A stretch of 64,000 nucleotides of DNA. It comes from Sternotherus odoratus (taxonomy: Eukaryota; Chordata; Testudines; Kinosternidae). Within the stretch, counting starts at the first letter, position 1, and every line of letters begins with the position of its first letter. The stretch covers positions 181,356,920-181,420,919 of the forward strand of contig JAVMKO010000002.1 in NCBI GenBank assembly GCA_032164245.1. Direction: 5' to 3'. Shown here in pieces: positions 1 through 10,708 of this stretch. The position numbers and the translations under genes are program-made. Below the pieces are notes generated by a model, which saw only the letters and a list, made by a program, of their open reading frames with translations, was not told the origin of the DNA and ran no database searches.

Positions 1-2
1 AC

Positions 3-1886
3 CCTCGGGGCATACTTGACATCGCCAAGGAGGGTTGGGAAGAACAGCCGAACCTAGGGAGAAATGTTGTCGAACACGTAGTGCGGATGAAAGAAAGGAT
101 AGCCCAAGTCACCCCCATAGTGAGAGAACACCTGGAGAAGGCACAAGAGGCCCAGCAGACGTACTACAACCGCCGAGCGAGAAGCCGGAAGTTCCAGGTG
201 GGAGACCGGGTGATGGTGCTGGTACCCATGGCAGAGAGCAAGTTGCTGGCCCAGTGGCAAGGGCCGTATGAAGTAATAGAAGCCGTGGGGGATGTGGACT
301 ATAGAGTCCGACAGCCGGGACGCCGGAAGCAGGAACAGATATACCATGTCAACCTACTAAAGCCGTGGCAGGAAAGAGACGCTCTGGTGGTTGCGCTGGG
401 GGCGCCACCCCGGGAGGGCAGTCCACCCGGCCAGGTAGGGATTTCCCCGGACCTGACCCCAAACCAGCGCGCAGAAGTGGTCCGCATGATCCGGCGTAAC
501 CGGGATGTGTTCTCAGAGACACCGGGCCGGACTACTGAGGTGCACCACCACATCCTCACCGAGCCAGGAGTAAAGGTGCATGTTAAGCCCTACCGCGTCC
601 CAGAAGCAAAAAGGAAAGAAATCCAAGCGGAGGTACAGAAGATGCTAAGGCTAGGGGTCATCGAGGAATCCCATAGCCAGTGGTCTAGCCCCGTGGTCTT
701 GGTGCCTAAACCAGACGGCACGGTCAGATTCTGTAATGACTTCCGGAGGTTGAATGACGTCTCACGGTTTGACGCATACCCACTACCCCGGATAGACGAG
801 CTGATTGACCGGCTAGGCTCGGCCCGGTTTATGTCGACCCTGGACCTGACCAAGGGATATTGGCAGATCCCCCTAGCCAAGGCAGATAAGGAGAAGACGG
901 CCTTTGCCACCCCGGAGGGGTTGTTCCAGTATACTGTCCTCCCCTTTGGGTTACACGGGGCCCCCGCCACTTTCCAGCGGCTAATGGATAAACTGTTGCG
1001 GCACCATAGGTAGTACGCGGCCGCCTATCTGGACGACGTCATCATATACAGCCCAGACTGGGAGACGCACTTGAGGAAGGTGGAGGCCGTCTTAGATACC
1101 CTGAGGAAGGCAGGGCTGACCGCAAATCCCCCCAAGTGCTCGATTGGGCTAGCAGAGGCTAAATATCTTGGGTACGTGGTAGGGAGGGGCGTAGTGAAGC
1201 CCCAACTTAACAAGCTGGAAGCGATCCAGAAGTGGCCCCGACCTATCCGAAAGAAACAGGTCAGGGCGTTTCTAGGGTTGGTCGGGTACTACCGATGGTT
1301 CATCCCCCACTTCGCCACCCGGGCCTGCCCGTTGACCGATCTGACGAGAGCCCGTGGCCCCGACATTGTGAAGTGGTCGGACGCCGCTGAGGGAGCATTT
1401 GGGGACCTGCGGACAGCCCTCTGCACCGACCCCGTGCTGATAGCCCCAGACTGGAAGGAAGAGTTCATCCTACAGACAGACGCCTCTGAGGTAGGGCTGG
1501 GAGCGGTACTCTCCCAGCTAAGGGATGGTGAAGACCACCCGGTTCTATTCCTCAGCCGGAAACTCCTGCCCAGAGAACGGAAATATTCTGTAGTAGAAAA
1601 GGAGTGCCTGGCGGTGAAGTGGGCCATAGAGAGCCTCCGCTATTATCTACTTGGCCGACGGTTTACCCTAGTCACGGACCATGCCCCGCTGAAGTGGATG
1701 CATCAAAATAAGGACAGCAATGCGAGGGTTACAAGATGGTTCCTCTCGCTACAACCCTTCCACTTCCGCGTACAACATCGGTCCGGCCCCCTGCATGGGA
1801 ATGCGGACGGTCTGTCGAGGGTACACTGTTCTGCGACCCAAGTAGCCCAACCCCATGGTGTTGCGCAGGGGGGGGTGGGGGGGGGA
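3..1886 (+). pseudogene. Ty3/gypsy (Gmr1-type) pol: integrase C-terminus, reverse transcriptase, RNase H
   Basis: One reading frame runs from the window edge into the LTR and is broken only by an in-frame TAG at 1011-1013. The first ~120 codons look like an integrase C-terminal domain (FQVGDRVMVL, GPYEV, YHVNLLKPW near 365). Reverse transcriptase follows from about 570, with KPYRVP, WSSPVVLVPKPDGT, LDLTKGYWQIPL, PFGLHGAPATFQ and the catalytic YLDD at 1026-1037. RNase H begins near 1465 (QTDASEVGLGAVL) and ends near HGNADGLSR (~1815). Integrase lying upstream of RT is the Ty1/copia-like order known for the Gmr1 group of deuterostome Ty3/gypsy elements. Gag, protease and most of integrase would be left of the window. 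The single stop sits just before YLDD, where a glutamine codon is likely ancestral, so this copy is dead but young. Family assignment rests on domain order and motifs only. Confidence 0.85.
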
Positions 1887-2370
1887 TGTGTGGTAGACCC
1901 AGGGCAGGCAGCTGCCAGAAGGACCTGTAATTAGAAGGGTTACTACAGGGGAATGAGGTCCAGCTGAGCAAGGCTGCCACAGCCAGGAGCAGGGCCAGCT
2001 GAGGCCAGTAAAGGAGACTGCCAGAGCCCTTTAAAGAGACTCCTCCCCAGGGAGGACTGTGGGAGTTTGAGGAGTGAGTTGGAGGCAGTAGGAGTGAATT
2101 TGGTGAAAGCAGAGGAGTGTGCAGAGTAAGTGGAGGGAAGCAGGGACGGAGAGGCTGCTGGCAGGCAGGGGAAGGGAACAAAGGGTCCCTCCCAGGGGGA
2201 ACCTAGCTTTCCTAGCCTGCAGGAGCCTAGTCCTGAGAGAGAGAGACAGGGAGCGGGCTGCTAAGGAGCAGCAGAAAGACGGGGTCTGCTTCAGCCTGGT
2301 CAGGGCGCCAGTGCTGTGTCAGAACCCAAAAGGACTTGAGTCAGGGGAGCAGAGGAGCCACCTTGTCACA
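1887..2370 (+). mobile_element. 3' LTR of the Gmr1-type element
   Basis: A G-rich polypurine tract (about 1868-1885) directly follows the pol frame, as expected of a plus-strand primer. The sequence after it begins TGTGTGG and ends TTGTCACA at 2370, the TG...CA ends of an LTR, giving about 484 bp. The exact first base could be 1887 or 1889. The sequence after 2370 belongs to a hAT transposon, so the element appears to have inserted into that transposon. Its other LTR and target duplication would lie outside the window. Confidence 0.7.
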
Positions 2371-2995
2371 GTGTCCAACATCTTTCACTTTTGTAACCAC
2401 TCCTAAACGATGCCCGGTCATGCTTGCGGCACCGTCTGTGCATATCCCAACACATTTCTTCCATTCAATACCGTGTCTCAGGAAATAACCATTAAGTGCA
2501 TCGAAAATCTCAGAGCCGGTTGTTCTGCCCGGCAAGTTGAGCAAACAGAGGAGTTCTTCCTTTAGCTCTCCTTGACACTCAAACCTCACAAAACAAAGGA
2601 GAACTGCCTTGTTAGTTATGTCTGTTGATTCGTCGAGTTGAATTGAATAAAACGTTGAATTTTTCACCATTTCAATCACTTGATTTTCAATATCTTCGGC
2701 CATGTCTTCAATTCTGCGCTTCACAGTGTTAGCGGACATAGGAATTACTGTCAGTTTCTGGACAGCCTGTTTCCCCAAAACCTCTTCACAGGCTTGTAAC
2801 AAGCAAGGCTTAATTAATTCTTCTCCAATCGTATACGGCTTTCTACTTTTCGCGATTTGAAGTGCTATCAAATAAGAAGCCTTTACTAGGAACTTATCTT
2901 CCTAAAAATTGCAAATAATGTCCAAATTTCTCCAGGGACCACCAAAATTTTCTCGCGGACCACCAGTGGCCCGGACCACTGGTTGGCGACCGCTG
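2371..2995 (-). pseudogene. hAT transposase fragment (ZBED5/SCAND3-like) with one terminal repeat
   Basis: Minus-strand translation of about 2871-2371 gives a hAT transposase segment resembling the Charlie-derived ZBED5/FAM200/SCAND3 group: SANTVKRRIEDMAEDIE, QLDESTDITNKA, GICTDGAASMTG. The LDESTD and CTDGA blocks belong to the hAT catalytic fold. At 2979-2995 the outer end reads, on the minus strand, CAGCGGTCGCCAACCAG, a typical hAT terminal inverted repeat. It is followed by TTCTAAAG, a plausible 8-bp target duplication. The rest of the transposase is cut off where the gypsy LTR begins at 2370 and may resume left of the window. Confidence 0.75.
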
Positions 2996-3387
2996 TTCTA
3001 AAGCATCCTAAAGCATACATAAAATTGTGTAAAACAGAACATATAGAGGGTCAAATTAAAAATGATAAATATATGACATTACAACATGTTTTTGAGACAT
3101 ACCAAAACATTTTAAACTATTGTTTTTATCCCCTCTGCCATGGCTGTTAGAGGAATCCATTACACTAACTGTGAAAATCACATTTTTATAAACATACACA
3201 CACACACAAACATGTATGCATGTGTAAAATTTTAATAATAGAACAGGTAATAGCAAATTGATTACTTTTGCAAGGTATCCTTTACAACTTATCTCGAGTA
3301 TCAAAGTACCAAAACTTCTTCTATTACCAAATACTGTGAAGAACCAAGTTAAAATAATCTGTGCAATGCAATTTAAATATATATATA
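2996..3387. other. Intronic sequence, no gene seen
   Basis: AT-rich intron of PHF14 between two transposons. It contains a short AC-rich run near 3196-3210 and TA repeats just before 3388. I see no exon or structured element. Confidence 0.6.
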
Positions 3388-5329
3388 TTGTGACAAAGCT
3401 CCAAGTCTGTACTTATGGGTCCTGCGTTTCTCGGCGGATTTCACTAGCCTCAGAGGCTCACTGTGACCATCCATGTAGCCCTTCTCTCTTTAGAGACGAA
3501 GTCACAGTCTATTGAGCCATTTTCATCATAAGCCAGTGAAGAGATTATCCTTCCGGGCACAGTCTCTGTTGCTTCCCAAGTCTCGGTGATTAATTGGGGA
3601 AGGTAGGAAGGGGGGAGCCCAGGCCCGCCTTCTACTCCGGGCTCCAACCCAGGGACCCTAATAGTATCAGCTAAGATGGCTGACCTTTTAACCACCAAGC
3701 ACAATACAATTCCCTGGGCTACTTCCCCACAGCAGTCCCTGCTTCTTTACTCTCCACTTCACCCTTACCTCAGGGCCTCCTTCCAAACTGCTCTCTGCTC
3801 CAACGCCTCTCAAACTCCTGACACCCACCCCCACCTGACCAAATGGGAGGGTTTTTAAATGGTTTCAGCCACCCCCTGATTGGATTCAGGTGTCCCAATC
3901 AGGCTAGCTGTTTCTGCTGCCTTCTAGAACCTTCTTAATTGGCCCCAGGTGTCTTGATTGGCCTGGAGTAGCCTTTGTTTGGCTATACAGGGAGCAGGGA
4001 CCTGCCCATCCTGAGGCTGCTCCTCGTGCGGGTCTCTCCCCTGCCTAGAGAAGCAGACAGGCCTGGCTGCTATGAGGAGCTTCTCAGGTACCTGGAAGGG
4101 AGCAGGGCTGGGGCAAGGCAGGAGTTGCTGAGGAAGCTCCTGCCTGGAAACCCCCAGCCCACAGGGCCTAGGGGAAGGTCTACAAGGGGCTCTAAGGGGT
4201 GCAGGGGCTGCTGCTACCATCATCCCCCCCTGGAGCCCTTTCCTTCCCCCTCCACCTGGCCCCACCACTGCTGCCAGGACTTTCCTACCCCCACACACCC
4301 TACTGTTTCTCTGTGGCTGCTACTACCACCATCTGGAGCTCCCCCGTTGGACTACTTTGTCCTTTTACCAGCTGGGTTGAGCTCCCCCCCCCCCACCTCA
4401 CCACAAAGGACTGTTGCAGAACAAGGGGGAGGCCTGCTAGCCTGCCCCCCCCCCCACTGCCTCTGGGGGGGGAGAGGCCCAGACACCATCACCACCACCA
4501 CTACTATCACTGAGCCTCTCCACCGACCTGCTGCTCATCGCCACCCCGAAGCTGCCACCACTGCTGCCGTCGAGGAGGTGAGAGGAAAGGACATCTATCA
4601 CAGGACTTTGTGGAGGGGGTTTATACCTGGACTGAGTAATTGTCATCTCTGCTCTTGGGGTGGTGGGATTGCTGTTGACAGGGGGAGCACGGGGGAAAGG
4701 CACGGAGCCCTCCCCCCCCTTGTCCATCTGCTCCCCGGAACACCACCCCCACCGCTGCCCCCTCCACCGACCCACCTACACCTGGACCTGGACCTTACCC
4801 CTCGACGAGGGGGCTGGCTTCTCCCCATTTGACCACCTGGGACTGAGCAGCAAGGACTGTGTTGTACAGGTGCCTGTGGGCGCACGCACCCCACCCTGGA
4901 CTTTTCCTAATCCCCCCCGGCTGTGTTTGGCTGGTGGGGGTCCCCTCTACTCTCCCACCGACCATTTTTTTCACTACCTTTTTACTTTAGTTGCTCCCTT
5001 CCTTTAGTTTTCCCCACCCACCCCTTAGGTTTTTTCCGGAAGATCCTCCCAGTCAGCCCTTCCTCCCCAGCCCTTAGTTTTCATTCCTGGCCCCGCCCCA
5101 AACTTTGAGTTTTCAGTTTCCCACCCTTTTCAGCCTCCATTTTGTGTTCCCAGGCCCTTTACTCCCCGGTCCTCCCTAGTTCCCCACCTCCATCGCGTGT
5201 GCCCACGTTCCCCTTTAGGTGCCTGTGCGCCCCACCTCCCATCAATTTCACTTTCACCCCCCACCCCACGATTTTGTAGCCCCTCCTCCTCCCAGTGCAG
5301 CCGGAGGAGCCAGAACCTTTGTTTTATCC

Positions 5330-5560
5330 CTCGTGCCCGCCCTTGACCCCCGCCAGCACCCTCCTCCCCTGCTTCCAGCCTAGCAGGGAGGAGCGGTTGC
5401 CCCCCCTTCCTGTGCCTTTGGGGTGCCCTCCTCTCCCGCTTGCAGCCCCGCGGGGAGGAGCGGTTAGCCCCTTCCTTCACCTGCCCCTTCTGCTAGACCC
5501 TCCTCTCCCGTATATAGTTCAGCAGGGAGGAGCGGTTCCCCCCTCCCCTACCTCTATTCC
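5330..5560 (+). repeat. Tandem 5'-leader repeats of the LINE
   Basis: Three units of about 66-72 bp share the block GCRGGGAGGAGCGGTT, at 5384-5399, 5450-5465 and 5522-5537, each preceded by a CCTCCTC(T/C)CC stretch. They sit immediately upstream of the ORF1 start. Tandem promoter monomers in the 5' leader are known for some L1 and Tx1-like LINEs, so a promoter role is plausible but inferred. Confidence 0.6.
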
Positions 5561-5591
5561 TATAGGGCCTCCTCCCACCCCCCTTATCATC

Positions 5592-7666
5592 ATGGAGGAG
5601 ACCCCTGCCCCTATTCCTGCCCCTCCTCAAGTCCCCAGTGCCCCAGCCCCATCCCTCCCTTTGCCCCCGCCCACTCCTGCAGCTGCCCTCTCGACTGGCC
5701 CCTGCCCGGTCCCTGCCGCTGCCATGGTCGTCCCTTCCACTAGTAGGAAGGGCCAGGGGAGAAAAAAAAGGAAAAGGCCCCACCCAGAAAACAACACCTC
5801 CCGCGGGTGGGGCTGCCCCACCAGCCGCGGCATCGACATCTGCCGCGGCCCCTCCTTCCCCAGCCATCCCCTCTACCAGCTCTGCGGACCCTCTGGCCCG
5901 CAGTGCGTATGCCCAGGTAGCCGCCGCCCCGCCGCCCGCCCCGACCGCCGCCTCCACTGCCATCTCTGGTGGACGGGGCCCTTTCCACTCGCTCACCAGG
6001 AGGCACGGGATCCGTTGTCACCTGGTGCCAGCCTCGCCCAACGGAGAAACCTACGCGCGAGCGCTGGCGCGGGTGGTGGGGCCCAGGAACATCATGGCGG
6101 CCTCCAAGATGTACGGGAAGATGGTCTTCTTTCTGGCATCGGAGGCCGCTGCCCAAGAGGCGGTGGAAAAGGGCACGTCGGTGGGGGGCGTGTTCGTCCC
6201 CTTAGAGCCCCTGGAGGACCTGGGCGTACGGGTAGTTTTAACTTCCGTCGAGCCCTGCCTCCCTAACGCTGCCCTGCTTCCCGCCCTCTCCACCCTGGGG
6301 AAGCCCATTTCAGTCATCACCCCTCTCTCCTCGGGCTATAAGGACCCCGTCCTGCGCCATATTCTATCCTTCCGCCGGCAGGTGCAGATCCAAGTACCGC
6401 CGGCGGCAGCGCGTGGCGGGGTGCCCCAGGAGGGTTCCTTTCTAGTGTCCCACCAGGGAGCATACCACAGGGTCCACTATTCTACGTGGGAGGCCCGGTG
6501 CTTCCTTTGCCGGGCGACGGGGCACGTCCGGAGGGACTGCCCCCTGCTCTGGTCCTTGGGGCGCCCCTGACCCTTCCCACCTGCCTGGCTGCTAATGGCG
6601 ACGTGGCAGAGGCCGCCGAGCCCCTCGGGGCGACGGCCAATGCCGAGCAGCCGGGTCTCGGGTCAGTGGGTGCGGAAGGGACCGTGCAGTCGGCCGCCCC
6701 TTCAGAGGGGGGCCTAGTTGAAGTCACCATCCCGCTCGATGCCGTGGCTGCGGGCGATGCACTTGTCGAGTCGCCCGCGCCCGGCACCGAGGAAGGTCCC
6801 CCTCCTGTTTCCAGTCCTCCGACCCCACCCATGGGTCGAGAGGAGCCGCACCCCAGCAGCTTGGCTGCAGGAGACCCTGATATTACTCCTGCCCCTACCA
6901 CCTCCCTTGTCCCGGACCAAAAATTAACCCCTGTCCCTAACCCAGCCCCGTCCATCGACCCCGATCCCGGTCCCATCCCTATCCCTTCACCCGATCCGGC
7001 CCCAGCCCCCACTCCTGCCCCGATCCTTTTTCCTGCCCCAATCACAGACCCAGTTCCCGCTCCCGTCCCAGCCCCAAGCCTGGTCCATACTCCTGCCCCG
7101 TCCCCTGCCCCTTCCACTCCCATCATTATTGCCACCCCCGAGGTCGTCCCACTATTGAGCCATTCGGACAACTCTCAGGAGGTGGTTCTTGAGTCTCCAA
7201 CCCCCATGGACCTGGGGGCTGCGTTACCCCCTCCGCCGCCCCCTTCCACGCCGGGAAAGGAGACAGGTCACCCGGCACGATTGCGCCGGGATTCCCAGTC
7301 TCACTCACTCATCTCAGTGGGCCACGAAGTCACTTCAAAGGCCCTACCGGAAGGCAGCGGCCGCTCGGCTGCCAGGTCCCCCTCTGCGCTGAGAGAAGAG
7401 CTGCGCCACTTCCTGCTTGTGGTTCGAGGGAGAAGGTGCAGCTCGCCCTCCGGCGCTGTGGGGATTTCCATCAAATCCTCCAGGCTGTGAAGGCCCTTTT
7501 GGGGGAGGGGATAGGGCCCAGGAAGCAGAACATGCCGGCCTACCGGCGAGCCCGAACCTTCCGCAACTCCCTGCTCGCCTTCGGGGTCGAGCACGGGTTG
7601 TTGCAGGACCCGACGGGAGACGCCCACCCTTCTACCTGTGAGGATTCACCCCAGCCCTCACAATGA
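5592..7666 (+). pseudogene. LINE ORF1 (gag-like, CCHC zinc knuckle), frameshifted
   Basis: ORF1 would encode the RNA-binding partner of the LINE ribonucleoprotein. The likely start is ATG at 5592 (MEETPAPIPAPPQ). Proline- and alanine-rich sequence leads to a folded region near 5985-6400 (RRHGIRCHLVPASPNGETYA, MYGKMVFFLASEAAAQEAVE) that resembles ZCCHC3-type proteins. A CCHC knuckle, CFLCRATGHVRRDC, lies near 6500-6541. A long proline-rich linker with PxP dipeptides follows, then a C-terminal segment (LRRCGDFHQILQAVKALLGE). The frame changes near the A-run at ~5765, again near 6550 and again near 7430, so it is not translatable as one protein. The final stop TGA at 7664-7666 overlaps the ORF2 ATG at 7663. 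Confidence 0.7.
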
Positions 7667-8490
7667 ACATCATTGCCACCTTAACCACCCAAGGCTATTG
7701 GGTGAGTCTCCGCAGGAGCTCTCGGTTCTCCCTGCGAGAGGGTTCTCCCCGCCCGCCCCTCACCCCAGGCCCTCCGGAAATGGCACTTGGGCTCCGGCTT
7801 AGTGAGCCCTCCTGGCCTCCCCACTCTCATACCCCGGGCCGGCTGCACACCTTGCAGCCGGTCCTGTTTCAAACCGCGCCGAGGAAACTGCTGTACATGC
7901 TCGTGCTTCACACGTTCCATCTCCTCACCCTCGCATCCCGCCCCGATACCAAGTGGCGGGACTACCTACCACCGAACGAGGGTGAGTGGCCCCGGTGGGC
8001 CACCTTCCGTTCCACACTAATTCCACGGCCCGCCGGGGATATTAGTTGGCGGCTCCTTTATGGAGCCGAGAGCACGGGCGTGTACTTGGCGCGGTTCCTT
8101 CCCGTGCCCGACACCTGCCCCTTCCATGGCACGAAGGAGGACCTGGCGCACGCCCACCTTGAGTGCGCCAGGCCGCAGCCCCTATTCCGGCTCCTCCAGA
8201 ACCTCCTATTGAGGTGCTGGCTGCACTTCTCCCTACACCTTTTTATTTTGGACACCCCATCCATGGCCCCACAAACTTGCGAGACCTCCTCGTCACCTCC
8301 TCCTGGCGCTTGCCAAAGCCACCATCTATAACACCAGGAGGAGGATGCTAGACGGGGGGGTCCGGTGCGACTGTGGGGTCTCCTTCAGGTCATCCGGTCA
8401 CTCGTTCAGTCACGCATCCAGGCAGAGTTCCACTGGGCAGCGTCCACAGCCTCCCTCTGCGTTTTCATGGAGCAGTGGGCGCTGAGCGGG
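7663..8490 (+). pseudogene. LINE ORF2 remnant (start codons joined to RT C-terminal region)
   Basis: The ATG at 7663 shares bases with the ORF1 stop (ATGA) and begins MNIIATLTTQGY, like the start of a LINE endonuclease. Within about 12-20 codons it passes into sequence that resembles only the distal part of LINE ORF2: WRLLYGAESTGVYLARF, then CPFHGTKEDLAHAHLEC, the cysteine-histidine motif found after the RT domain. The endonuclease and RT palm (YxDD) are absent. A further frameshift near 8250 moves the tail (LAKATIYNTRRRML) to another frame. This is an internal-deletion derivative that could not move by itself. Confidence 0.7.
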
Positions 8491-8754
8491 GTTCTCTGCT
8501 CGGTGTCCCCATCCTGTACCCTCGTTTTGAACCTGTAACCCTCATGCACTCCCCTGTCCTTTTTTCATTAGTTGTCCCCCATAATCAATTGGCCCCGGTT
8601 CTAGTGTCCCTCCCGCCAGGCTGGGGGAGGGACTTCAGCAACAGGTGGGCTTAGGCCCACCCACCTCCTGGGAAACCAAAAGGTGCACATCCTGAGACTG
8701 ATATACCTGCCTTCCAGCACTCTCCTATACCCTCCTGGTCTGACTCTGTCACAA

Positions 8755-9366
8755 TATATATATACACCCAAGTGTATAAAATAAACCCAAGTGACAGTCC
8801 TTGACACTGAAGACCTCTGTCTCCCCCCAAGACAAGAAGTAGAAAAGGTGTAATCTTCTTCTATATTATCTTAGAGAAACCACCGCTAGAGGGTAAAAGT
8901 CATTTATTCTTTATGGTTATTCATTGAAACTGCCAAGCAGGATGACAAATCGTGCCAGCTGTGGTAGATTAGGTGACACAAGATGACTATTTCACATAGG
9001 CCAGAGAACATGTGTCAAAATATAAAGATTTCTGGCTTTTACCTACTTGTGTTAAATTTTACTTTATTTGACTTGGCAACCTACAGTTTAAAGGGAAAGC
9101 TGGATCTACCATTCTTTGAAGTACACAGTTACCAACATCTTTATTGTAGGCACTTCCTCAGAAGTCAAGTAAATCACATTTTGAGACAAAATATTAAGCA
9201 TCTAATAATCAGAGAAAATAGTTTTTACAACCATATTAGAATGTCATAGTTGCCATTATTTAAATACAGGGCTAATTCATCGTACCCTAAAGGTCCCAAT
9301 TTTACAGATACTAAGCCAAATAATTATGAATATGACCTATACAAGAACAATTAAGTTGTCATTTAC
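8755..9366. other. PHF14 intron, no further feature
   Basis: AT-rich intronic sequence between the LTR end and the donor of the last PHF14 exon in the window. I see no next PHF14 exon here; the following coding exon must lie left of position 1. Confidence 0.6.
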
Positions 9367-9535
9367 CGTGTTTCTGATTGGAATCTTCTTTGGTTCTGGT
9401 GGCACATCCTGAGGAACAAATTTTACTGGTTCCTTAATCTGCCTTCTTGATCTCTTGGTCCCATCTGGTAAGGTTTCCATGGCAATATCTGCTTCCAAGT
9501 CACTGCTGCCTGCCTGGTCACACTCTGAGCACTGC
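9367..9535 (-). CDS. PHF14: PHF14 coding exon: end of third PHD finger and basic linker
   Basis: This 169-bp exon is bounded by an AG acceptor (9536-9537) and a GT donor (9365-9366), read on the minus strand. Its first base completes a tryptophan codon begun in the exon at 15527-15658. The 56 following codons start QCSECDQAGSSDLEAD, which supplies the last zinc-binding cysteines (CxxC) of the third PHD finger. They continue through a basic stretch (GTKRSRRQIKEPVKFVPQ) likely to include nuclear-localisation character. Residue order and content match vertebrate PHF14 closely. It ends in phase 0 after IPIRNT. It is the most 3' PHF14 exon in this window. Confidence 0.97.
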
Positions 9536-10708
9536 CTGGAAGAGAAAGATTTGATATCAACAGGAACCACAAAGGAGAAATAAAATATTTTGGTAAAAAT
9601 ACAACACACAAAAACAAAACAATTCCACAAAAAATTAAGGTAATTTTTTCACATTAACATATATTCAAGTAGCTGCCCTTGCCAGATACACAGCCTATTT
9701 TATTTATTTATTCATGTCATTTAAGTCATTTGGGATCTAAAACTTACTTGAAACACTCTTTCCTATTTAGGAAAGATATTTCTTCTACTATTTAACCATT
9801 TTTTAACTCTACCCCCATTAATCTTGAATCTACTCATAATTGTAGCTGCTGAAGCCTCTAATCTCTGCCGATGACACACTTTGCAGAATTTGCTCTCTGC
9901 TCTACTTCCTTTTATTATTTCTAAAGCTGATACTTTTCAATTTCACTGAATGTTTTAGTAATATGAGAAAAGGTGAAACCCCTTCCTCAGTAGGCATTAG
10001 GAAACCATGGTAGGACTTGTCAGTCAGCCAGGAAAGAAAGATCTCAAAGAGGTGAGCATTAGTGTTTCTCCATCTCCTCCCCCAAAGAATTGTTATGGCT
10101 GTGATTTTGGGAGCTCCCACTTAGATCAAAATGTCCTCTACTTTTTTCCAGTTATGCATTAATACACAGGGGAAAACGGAGCCCCTCCTATCATTCCTGA
10201 TGAAGAAAGCAGACGGTACTCTCCTGATCTAGGAGCAACACAACTGAGGAAAGAGAAATGCTGTTCCCCCATACTCAAATATCAGCATTGTTTTTATTTG
10301 AGCACTGGAATCTCCATCCCTGGGGGTGGTGAGAAGAAGAGAGAAGAAATTGGGAGAGAAGACGGTTTCAGTGAATGGAAACCAGAGCCTATCCTCATAG
10401 CTCTACAACAATTCAGTGTTTGTTTCTTATTAGCCTTGTGCAATGGTCCTGCCAGATTTCTGAAAAGATGAGACTACTGAAAATCACCAAATTCAGCTCT
10501 ATGGAATTCACCCATTCGAGAGGAGAACATATGTTTGGCCACACATAAGTCATAATAATGTTATTGAATCTTTTAAACTTCTGCCACAGTATTTCACTTC
10601 AATGAACTGATTTGTCACAGATCTAACATTCTGGGAAACTTCCTGCCATTCATATTTCTTAATTTTATTTTGTATGGCTTTATACTAAATCCTATGTGAA
10701 TCTCAAAA
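9536..10708. other. PHF14 intron, unannotated
   Basis: Intronic sequence without recognisable coding content or transposon ends. Confidence 0.5.

Larger units (their letters stand above)
4020..8687 (+). mobile_element. Tx1/L1-like LINE, internally deleted, inserted in a solo LTR
   Basis: This is a 4.67-kb plus-strand insertion flanked by a 13-bp target duplication. In order it has a long CT-rich 5' leader (4020-5590) with tandem units at its end, a gag-like ORF1 with a CCHC knuckle (5592-7666), an ORF2 start overlapping the ORF1 stop, and then directly the C-terminal part of an ORF2. Endonuclease and nearly all of the reverse transcriptase are missing, so at least several hundred codons were deleted. 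There is no poly(A) tail at the 3' end. Gag-like ORF1 plus this ORF2 C-terminus suggests the Tx1 clade, but the clade cannot be fixed without the RT. Confidence 0.75.
3388..8754 (-). mobile_element. Solo LTR split by a LINE insertion
   Basis: The ends are TTGTGAC (3388-3394) and GTCACAA (8748-8754), set in TA repeats. The left ~630 bp (3388-4019) and right ~67 bp (8688-8754) together match the uninterrupted copy at 31774-32453, so 4020-8687 is an insertion. Read on the minus strand, it begins TGTGACAGAGTCAGACCAGG, the start I recognise from turtle Gypsy LTRs; that recognition is from memory. The insertion is bracketed by a 13-bp direct repeat, CATCCTGAGGCTG at 4007-4019 and CATCCTGAGACTG at 8688-8700, present once in the uninterrupted copy. 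Target duplication of the LTR itself is unclear because the site is a TA repeat. Confidence 0.8.
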
